Source: Cryomorphaceae bacterium
Lineage (GTDB): Bacteria > Bacteroidota > Bacteroidia > Flavobacteriales > BACL11
Length of the DNA stretch: 11,714 nucleotides
Reading direction: 5' to 3'
Assembly (NCBI GenBank): GCA_949531795.1
Contig: CATIQX010000208.1
Span: forward strand, 1 to 11,714
The notes under the pieces are model-generated. The model saw only the letters and a list, made by a program, of their open reading frames with translations. It was not told the origin of the DNA and ran no database searches. The position numbers were made by a program, and so were the translations under genes. Within the stretch, counting starts at the first letter, position 1. Each line of letters opens with the position of its first letter. This document shows positions 7,257 to 11,714 of the stretch, piece by piece.

Positions 7257-8125
7257 TTAATCAAGTAACTTAAACTTAAATAAGGGATTAATTTGTAATC
7301 AACTTTTTCTAAAGGCAGCTGTACCCCACCCCTAATCAAGAATGAATTATATCTCTTATTTCTGCTAGATTTCCTAAACATTAACTCAGCTGAAATTTGT
7401 GGTACAAATACCTTATCTTCAGTCGGAAAATAGATTACACCTAAATTAGCTCCTGAATAAAACTTATTCAATAGTTCATAGTAATAACCAATATTAGAGC
7501 CACTAAATGCGAATGAAGTGTTAATTTCAGTAAATAGAACAGATTTTTTATTGAAATAGAAAACCCCTAGACCTGTTAAATAAGGTAAGCCATAATTATG
7601 GGCAAAATATAATTTTTGGTCTGATTGATCAACTTTATCGTAATTATAAAGTTCATATTTTTCTATTAAATCAATTAATAGAGATGGATAATTAGGATTG
7701 GTAGCATAACCTGCTTTTTTTAAGCCTTTGGCCCACTTTTTATAATCTGATTTTTTATATGCAAACAAGAATGAATAACGTCCTCTTTCTGATAGAAAAA
7801 GGGAATGATCTCTATAGGAATCAGCTACTTCACTATACTTTCTAAAGCACTCTCCTTTTTCATCATCATCTTCAATAATAGTTTTCCCTCTCCAATTACT
7901 ATGGCACTTAATTCCAAAATGATTTTTCCCATCTACTGCCAAGCGACTTTCTCCATTTCCACTTTCCAAGACTCCTTGAGCTAATGTAATAGAAGCAGGA
8001 ATGTTATATATATTCATTTCTAATACTGCAATACTGCTGTACTTTAAAATATAACTTTTAGTCTTACTTTGAGAAAAACCTAACAATGAAGAAAATAAAA
8101 ATAAAATTAATAGGTGTTTTTTCAT
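7253..8125 (-). CDS. Secreted glucosaminidase-domain protein (peptidoglycan hydrolase) with beta-rich C-terminus
   Basis: The 290-residue product carries a signal peptide (MKKHLLILFLFSSLLGFSQS). It is followed by a glucosaminidase domain (PF01832, FlgJ/LYZ2-like) over about residues 22-162 that would cut the glycan backbone of peptidoglycan. Diagnostic parts are PASITLAQGVLESGNGES (43-60), with Glu54 as the expected catalytic acid, NHFGIKCHSNWRG (68-80), FRKYSEVADSYRDHSLFL (94-111) and the closing AGYATNPNYPSLL (138-150). Related Bacteroidota proteins often end in LysM repeats. Here residues of about 170-290 have no LysM pattern but alternate polar and aromatic/hydrophobic residues (LGVFYFNKKSVLFTEINTSF, GANLGVIYF, PQISAELMF, YLSLSYLIN), suggesting a beta-sheet or barrel-like domain. 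The start at 8125 follows a -7 box by 4 bases. It lies 12 bases downstream of the PLP-enzyme gene. Confidence 0.87.
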   Translation of the reverse strand: MKKHLLILFLFSSLLGFSQSKTKSYILKYSSIAVLEMNIYNIPASITLAQGVLESGNGESRLAVDGKNHFGIKCHSNWRGKTIIEDDDEKGECFRKYSEVADSYRDHSLFLSERGRYSFLFAYKKSDYKKWAKGLKKAGYATNPNYPSLLIDLIEKYELYNYDKVDQSDQKLYFAHNYGLPYLTGLGVFYFNKKSVLFTEINTSFAFSGSNIGYYYELLNKFYSGANLGVIYFPTEDKVFVPQISAELMFRKSSRNKRYNSFLIRGGVQLPLEKVDYKLIPYLSLSYLIN

Positions 8126-8129
8126 TATA

Positions 8130-8137
8130 CAAATGTA
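8130..8137 (-). promoter_or_regulatory. -7 promoter box for the glucosaminidase gene
   Basis: On the minus strand TACATTTG, then TATA, then the ATG at 8125. The box lies wholly within the 12-bp gap between this gene and the stop of the upstream PLP-enzyme gene. The muramidase could therefore have its own promoter as well as being reached by readthrough. A TTG lies upstream within the PLP-enzyme coding region, but closer than usual -33 spacing. Confidence 0.5.
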
Positions 8138-9025
8138 TTATTCTAATGGCAAACTAACTCCTAATCGCTCAGTCATTCCTTGATTTGCCTGCAAACCACC
8201 TGAATGTATTGCTAAAATAGAACTTCCTTTTGGAAAGTAATCTTTTGCTACTAAATCAAAAATACCCATCATCATTTTGCCTGTATATATAGCATCCAAA
8301 GGAACATTATGTATAGCATTAAACTCATTTATAAAGGCAACTAATTCATTATTTATTTTTGCATAACCACTTCCAACATAATCATTTATCAATTTATAAT
8401 TAGTTGAATTAGTCCAGTTTTTAATATCTCTGTCTAATTGTTCAAATCCTTTAATAGCAGGAAAACCAATTACTGTTTGCTTAGCATTTGAGGAATTAAT
8501 GATTCCAGCAATTGTTCCACCAGTTCCCACAGCACAACATATGTAATCTTGAGAATCATTAAAATCTAAAATCTCTTCAGATCCTTGTATTGCTAATTCA
8601 TTAGTTCCTCCTTCAGGAATTAAATAAAAATCACCAAATTGATTTTTTAAAGCTTCTAAGAAATTAGCATTAGTTTTTTCCTTGTAACTACTTCTACTTA
8701 CATAATGCAACCTCATGCCATTTTCAAAAGCAAAACGTAATGTAGGGTTTAAAGGTAAACACTCCTCTCCTCTTATTATACCTATACTTTTTAACCCTTT
8801 TGACTGTGCAATAAATGAAGTGGCCGCAATATGATTTGAATAAGCTCCTCCAAAGGTCAATAAAGTATTCTGTCCTTGTTTCTCACAATCAAGCAGATTA
8901 TATTTTAATTTAAAAAATTTATTTCCTGAAACAAAAGGATGTAATTTATCAATACGCTTTATAAATAACCGAACTTCTTTCCCATTAAATATAGGATGTG
9001 ATATTTCCTTTATTTCTATTTTCAT
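8138..9025 (-). CDS. PLP-dependent D-cysteine desulfhydrase/ACC deaminase family enzyme, probably D-cysteine desulfhydrase
   Basis: This 295-residue cytosolic enzyme belongs to the fold-type II PLP family that includes ACC deaminase and D-cysteine desulfhydrase (D-cysteine to pyruvate, sulfide and ammonia). Lys36 in SGNKFFKLKYN is the expected Schiff-base lysine. GGAYSNHIAA (58-67) contains the conserved Ser62 loop, and GTGGT (166-170) is the phosphate-binding loop. Aligning the end with Pseudomonas ACC deaminase from memory (YEGKSM and YAHLGG) places Thr248 at the Glu295 position and Ser274 at the Leu322 position. Published work on the tomato homologue showed that Glu and Leu there favour ACC deamination and Ser/Thr favour D-cysteine cleavage, so desulfhydrase activity is more likely. 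At 295 residues it is shorter than the classical ~330-340 residue enzymes, with loss mainly at the N-terminus. Transcription starts from the divergent region shared with the DUF5522 gene. Confidence 0.87.
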   Translation of the reverse strand: MKIEIKEISHPIFNGKEVRLFIKRIDKLHPFVSGNKFFKLKYNLLDCEKQGQNTLLTFGGAYSNHIAATSFIAQSKGLKSIGIIRGEECLPLNPTLRFAFENGMRLHYVSRSSYKEKTNANFLEALKNQFGDFYLIPEGGTNELAIQGSEEILDFNDSQDYICCAVGTGGTIAGIINSSNAKQTVIGFPAIKGFEQLDRDIKNWTNSTNYKLINDYVGSGYAKINNELVAFINEFNAIHNVPLDAIYTGKMMMGIFDLVAKDYFPKGSSILAIHSGGLQANQGMTERLGVSLPLE

Positions 9026-9030
9026 TCTTG

Positions 9031-9038
9031 CAAATATC
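9031..9038 (-). promoter_or_regulatory. Probable -7 box for the PLP-enzyme gene
   Basis: On the minus strand GATATTTG, one mismatch from TAnnTTTG (G for the first T). It is followed by 5 bases (CAAGA) and the ATG at 9025. It lies in the left arm of the inverted repeat. The imperfect consensus makes this weaker than the other boxes. Confidence 0.35.
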
Positions 9039-9039
9039 G

Positions 9040-9047
9040 TAAATTTG
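9040..9047 (+). promoter_or_regulatory. -7 promoter box for the DUF5522-hutU operon
   Basis: TAAATTTG matches TAnnTTTG and ends 8 bases before the ATG at 9056. It overlaps the right arm of the inverted repeat at 9028-9050, so any protein bound there would cover it. No -33 TTG is seen at standard distance. Confidence 0.5.
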
Positions 9048-9055
9048 CAAACCCT

Positions 9056-9229
9056 ATGAAAGGATTTTCAAAAATAGACAGTCTAGAAAAGGATGAATAT
9101 TATCATTCAGAAGAAGGCTATGTTATTTTTACTGAAAAATATCATTTAAAAAGAGGGTATTGTTGTAATAACAACTGTAAACACTGTCCCTATAAAAAAG
9201 AAATAGAACCAAAAAATGAAAAATCTTAA
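9056..9229 (+). CDS. Small Cys-rich DUF5522 family protein
   Basis: This is a 57-residue reading frame with a clean start, a stop at 9227-9229 and a recognisable conserved core. YYHSEEGYVIFTEKYHLKRG leads into a Cys cluster: Cys36, Cys37, Cys41 and Cys44, with His43, in RGYCCNNNCKHCPY. This is the hallmark of DUF5522, a short family found in bacteria and eukaryotes. The CCxxxCxxC arrangement would suit binding of zinc or an Fe-S cluster, but the role is not known. No signal peptide is present, so it is probably cytosolic. The gene follows a -7 box by 8 bases and its last 14 bases overlap the start of hutU in another frame, so the two are almost certainly co-transcribed and perhaps translationally coupled. 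Confidence 0.85.
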   Translation: MKGFSKIDSLEKDEYYHSEEGYVIFTEKYHLKRGYCCNNNCKHCPYKKEIEPKNEKS

Positions 9230-11219
9230 ACAAGCAATATTACAAGGAATTCCATCAGAAATACCTAAAAAAAGAAATCTTAATACTAATGTTAGCCATG
9301 CGCCAAACAGAAAAGATATTCTTAACAAAGATGAAAAGAAATTAGCTATTCGTAATGCCTTACGTTATTTTCCAGAGTACATGCATGCAGAATTAGCAAC
9401 TGAATTTACTGATGAGCTTAAAACATACGGAAGAGTTTACATGTATCGTTTCATGCCTGAATATGCAATAAAAGCGAGACATCTGGAAGATTTCCCATAC
9501 AAAAGTAAACAAGCTGCAGCCTTACAAATGATGCTCTCTAACAACTTAGATGAAGCTATTGCTCAGCATCCTGAAGAATTGATTACTTATGGGGGAAATG
9601 GATCTGTATTTCAAAACTGGGCACAATACTTATTGTGTATGCAATACTTAGCACAAATGAATGATGAACAGACTTTAGTTTTGTATTCTGGACACCCAAT
9701 GGGATTATTTCCATCACACAAAGATGCTCCAAGGGTTGTTGTAACTAACGGAATGATGATCCCTAACTACTCTAAACCTGATGATTGGGAAAAATTTAAT
9801 GCTTTAGGTGTAACTCAATTTGGACAAATGACCGCTGGTTCCTTTATGTATATAGGTCCACAAGGAATTGTACATGGAACTAATATCACATTACTAAATG
9901 CAGCTAGAAAAATAGACGCTGGTGCTGAAGATTTAAGCGGTAAAATATTTATTACTGCAGGATTAGGAGGAATGAGTGGTGCGCAGCCAAAAGCTGGAGT
10001 TATAGCCAAAGGTATCTGTATAGTTGCAGAAATCAATCCTCAAGCAACTTACAAAAGACACGAACAAGGATGGGTAGATGAAGTATATAGTAATTTGGAT
10101 AATTTACTTGATAGAGCAATCAAAGCTAGAACTAATAAAGAAGCAGTTTCTATTGCTTATGATGGAAATATAGTTGACTTATGGGAAAGAGTAGTAGAAC
10201 GCAACATTCATATTGAAATTGGATCTGACCAAACTTCCTTACATAATCCTTGGGCTGGTGGATACTACCCTGTTGGAATGAGTTATGATTCTGCTAATGA
10301 AATGATGGTAGAAAATCCTGAAAAATTCAAAATAGAAGTACAAAACACTTTGATTCGTCACACTAATGCAATCAATACTTTAACAGAAAGAGGAATGTAT
10401 TTTTTTGATTATGGAAATGCTTTCTTGCTAGAAGCAAGTCGAGCGAATGCTGATATATTGTTGCCTAACGGAGATTTTAGATACCCATCATATGTGCAAG
10501 ATATATTAGGCCCAATGTGCTTTGATTATGGATTTGGACCTTTCCGTTGGGTATGTGCTTCTAATGATTCAAAAGACTTAGCCATAACTGATAGGATTGC
10601 TTGTGAAGTACTAGAAAAATTAATGCAAGATTCTCCTGATGAGATTAAATTACAGATGAGTGATAATATCAATTGGATAAAAGAAGCAGGTAAAAATAAT
10701 CTAGTTGTTGGCTCACAAGCTCGTATTTTATATGCTGATTCAGAAGGAAGAATAAAAATTGCAGAAGCTTTCAATAATGCAATCGCTGATAAAACTATTT
10801 CAGCTCCGGTAATTTTAGGTCGTGATCATCATGACGTATCAGGAACAGATTCTCCTTACCGAGAAACATCAAATATTTATGATGGGTCACAATTTACTGC
10901 TGATATGGCTATACAAAATGTTATTGGAGATAGTTTTAGAGGAGCTACATGGGTATCTATTCATAACGGTGGAGGAGTTGGCTGGGGAGAAGTAATCAAT
11001 GGTGGTTTTGGAATGTTGTTAGATGGAAGTTCTGATGCAGATAGAAAATTAAAATCTATGCTTTTTTGGGATGTAAATAATGGAATCTCTAGAAGAAGTT
11101 GGGCAAGAAATAAAGAAGCAAACTTTGCAATTAAAAGAGCCATGAAAATGAACCCAGACCTTAAAGTCACTATGCCTAATACAGCCGCTGATAGCTTAAT
11201 AAATTCATTAGACTTATAG
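9216..11219 (+). CDS. hutU: Urocanate hydratase (long form)
   Basis: Urocanase carries out the second step of histidine degradation, converting urocanate to 4-imidazolone-5-propionate with a tightly bound NAD+ acting as electrophile. The 667-residue product is about 110 residues longer than the well-studied Pseudomonas enzyme and close to the animal UROC1 length, the form usual in Bacteroidota. Visible conserved parts are YGGNGSVFQNWAQY (125-138), TAGSFMYIGPQGIVHGT (206-222), the Gly-rich NAD-binding ITAGLGGMSGAQPKAG (246-261), QTSLHNPWAGGYYPVG (339-354), and YVQDILGPMCFDYGFGPFRWVC (426-447). Cys447 in the FGPFRWVC stretch probably corresponds to the catalytic-site Cys of the FQGLPARICW signature in short forms. 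The ATG at 9216 gives the expected N-terminus (LKQAILQGIPSEIP) and lies inside the end of the DUF5522 gene. No other hut gene (hutH, hutI, hutG) is in the window. A DUF2461 gene follows after 41 bases. Confidence 0.96.
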   Translation: MKNLKQAILQGIPSEIPKKRNLNTNVSHAPNRKDILNKDEKKLAIRNALRYFPEYMHAELATEFTDELKTYGRVYMYRFMPEYAIKARHLEDFPYKSKQAAALQMMLSNNLDEAIAQHPEELITYGGNGSVFQNWAQYLLCMQYLAQMNDEQTLVLYSGHPMGLFPSHKDAPRVVVTNGMMIPNYSKPDDWEKFNALGVTQFGQMTAGSFMYIGPQGIVHGTNITLLNAARKIDAGAEDLSGKIFITAGLGGMSGAQPKAGVIAKGICIVAEINPQATYKRHEQGWVDEVYSNLDNLLDRAIKARTNKEAVSIAYDGNIVDLWERVVERNIHIEIGSDQTSLHNPWAGGYYPVGMSYDSANEMMVENPEKFKIEVQNTLIRHTNAINTLTERGMYFFDYGNAFLLEASRANADILLPNGDFRYPSYVQDILGPMCFDYGFGPFRWVCASNDSKDLAITDRIACEVLEKLMQDSPDEIKLQMSDNINWIKEAGKNNLVVGSQARILYADSEGRIKIAEAFNNAIADKTISAPVILGRDHHDVSGTDSPYRETSNIYDGSQFTADMAIQNVIGDSFRGATWVSIHNGGGVGWGEVINGGFGMLLDGSSDADRKLKSMLFWDVNNGISRRSWARNKEANFAIKRAMKMNPDLKVTMPNTAADSLINSLDL

Positions 11220-11260
11220 AAGTTATCAAATAACACTACTCACTTTCAGAAATCATTAAT

Positions 11261-11714
11261 ATGACTGCAATCGTCAATACATCAATTTTTAAATTCTTAA
11301 CTGACCTTAAAAATAACAACAACAGAGAATGGTTTGCTGAAAATAAAACTTATTACCAAAGAGAAGAAGAATTAATTAAAGATTTCTTTTCAGCAATAAA
11401 CGATGGCCTAGAAACTATTGACAATATAGGTGAAATGAAAACATATCGTATATATAGAGATATTCGTTTTTCAAAAGACAAAACTCCTTATAAAACTTTC
11501 AGAAGCTGTAGTTACAAAAGAGCTTCTAAAGCTCTCAGAGGAAGTTATCACTTGGAAATAACACCAGGTGGAAGTTTTTTAGCTGTAGGATTTTGGAAAC
11601 CAAACAAAGAAGATTTATTTAGAATTAGGAAGGAATTTGAACTAGACAGTTCATATATAAAAAACATAATTTCTAATAAGAAATTCAAAACTACTTTTTT
11701 TGGTTTCTATGATA
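11261..11714 (+). CDS. DUF2461 family protein (5' part, cut by window end)
   Basis: The frame opens at ATG 11261 and stays open for 151 codons to the window edge, so the 3' end is missing. The sequence matches the DUF2461/TIGR02453 family: an N-terminal FKFLTDLKNNNNREWFAENK (about residues 10-29) is followed by YRIYRDIRFSKDKTPYKTF (about 69-87), the family's most recognisable block, then SYHLEITPGGSFLAVGFWKP. Full-length members are roughly 220 residues. The function is unknown and no catalytic site has been established that I know of. No signal peptide is present. It lies 41 bases after hutU with no convincing -7 box in the gap, so it is probably transcribed with DUF5522 and hutU. Confidence 0.88.
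   Translation, partial: MTAIVNTSIFKFLTDLKNNNNREWFAENKTYYQREEELIKDFFSAINDGLETIDNIGEMKTYRIYRDIRFSKDKTPYKTFRSCSYKRASKALRGSYHLEITPGGSFLAVGFWKPNKEDLFRIRKEFELDSSYIKNIISNKKFKTTFFGFYD

Larger units (their letters stand above)
9028..9050. repeat. Inverted repeat in the divergent promoter region
   Basis: Perfect 8-bp arms, TTGCAAAT (9028-9035) and ATTTGCAA (9043-9050), separated by 7 bases (ATCGTAA). The element fills most of the 30-bp gap between two divergent start codons and contains the -7 sequence of each direction. It could be an operator-like site, or simply two promoter boxes (each ending TTTGCAA) back to back. Confidence 0.55.

Noticed and set aside
11222..11234. Hairpin GTTAT-CAA-ATAAC just after hutU as a terminator
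   Set aside because: Stem of only five mostly A-T pairs and no following U-tract; expected by chance in such AT-rich sequence.
9146..11236. Several minus-strand open frames opposite DUF5522 and hutU (9146-9328, 9815-10036, 10526-10774, 10961-11236)
   Set aside because: All lie antisense to strongly conserved coding sequence and translate to low-complexity hydrophobic or proline-rich products.
1..11714. Mobile element, CRISPR, toxin-antitoxin or defence system
   Set aside because: No transposase, integrase, terminal repeats, spaced direct repeats or recognisable defence domains; codon use looks even across the window.

Overview
The window looks like a chromosomal segment of a low-GC member of the Bacteroidota, most likely Flavobacteriia. 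The evidence is the very AT-rich coding sequence, the lack of Shine-Dalgarno sequences, repeated TAnnTTTG -7 promoter boxes just upstream of start codons, a SPII lipoprotein with a choice-of-anchor-Q-like C-terminus, a long-form urocanate hydratase, and small families typical of this phylum (DUF5522, DUF2461, a short LuxC-like acyl-CoA reductase). No rRNA, tRNA, CRISPR array, insertion sequence, phage gene or defence system is visible. The content is mostly housekeeping and conserved hypothetical genes.

Layout, left to right. Positions 1-96 hold the last 31 codons of what looks like a ZIP-family metal transporter. smpB (168-620, tmRNA partner) overlaps by one base a beta-helix surface lipoprotein gene (620-2065). 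A convergent LuxC-like acyl-CoA reductase (2066-3070, minus) abuts it with no gap. A short divergent promoter region (3071-3129) then leads into a plus-strand run: a secreted protein of unknown function (3130-4011), rnhB (4012-4608, RNase HII) and a large membrane-anchored protein with a DUF3352-like N-terminal part and a propeller-like C-terminal part (4644-7256). Convergent to this, with overlapping stop codons, are a secreted glucosaminidase-domain protein (7253-8125, minus) and a PLP enzyme of the ACC deaminase/D-cysteine desulfhydrase family (8138-9025, minus). From a 30-bp divergent region, the plus strand then carries a 57-residue Cys-rich DUF5522 protein (9056-9229) overlapping hutU (9216-11219, urocanate hydratase), followed by the 5' part of a DUF2461 gene (11261 to the window end).

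The genes do not form one pathway. Functional themes are ribosome rescue (SmpB), removal of RNA from RNA-DNA hybrids (RNase HII), histidine degradation (HutU), D-cysteine or related amino-acid breakdown (PLP enzyme), aldehyde/acyl-CoA metabolism (LuxC-like), and envelope functions (lipoprotein, muramidase, anchored propeller protein). The most notable signals are: a -7 box ending exactly 4 nt before the start codon at four independent genes, implying leaderless or nearly leaderless mRNAs; a compact inverted repeat in the divergent region at 9028-9050; PLP-enzyme specificity residues that argue for D-cysteine desulfhydrase rather than ACC deaminase; a muramidase whose C-terminal half looks like a beta-strand-rich domain rather than LysM; and the coupling of a DUF5522 gene to hutU. 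I see no clear evidence of a wholly new multi-gene system.
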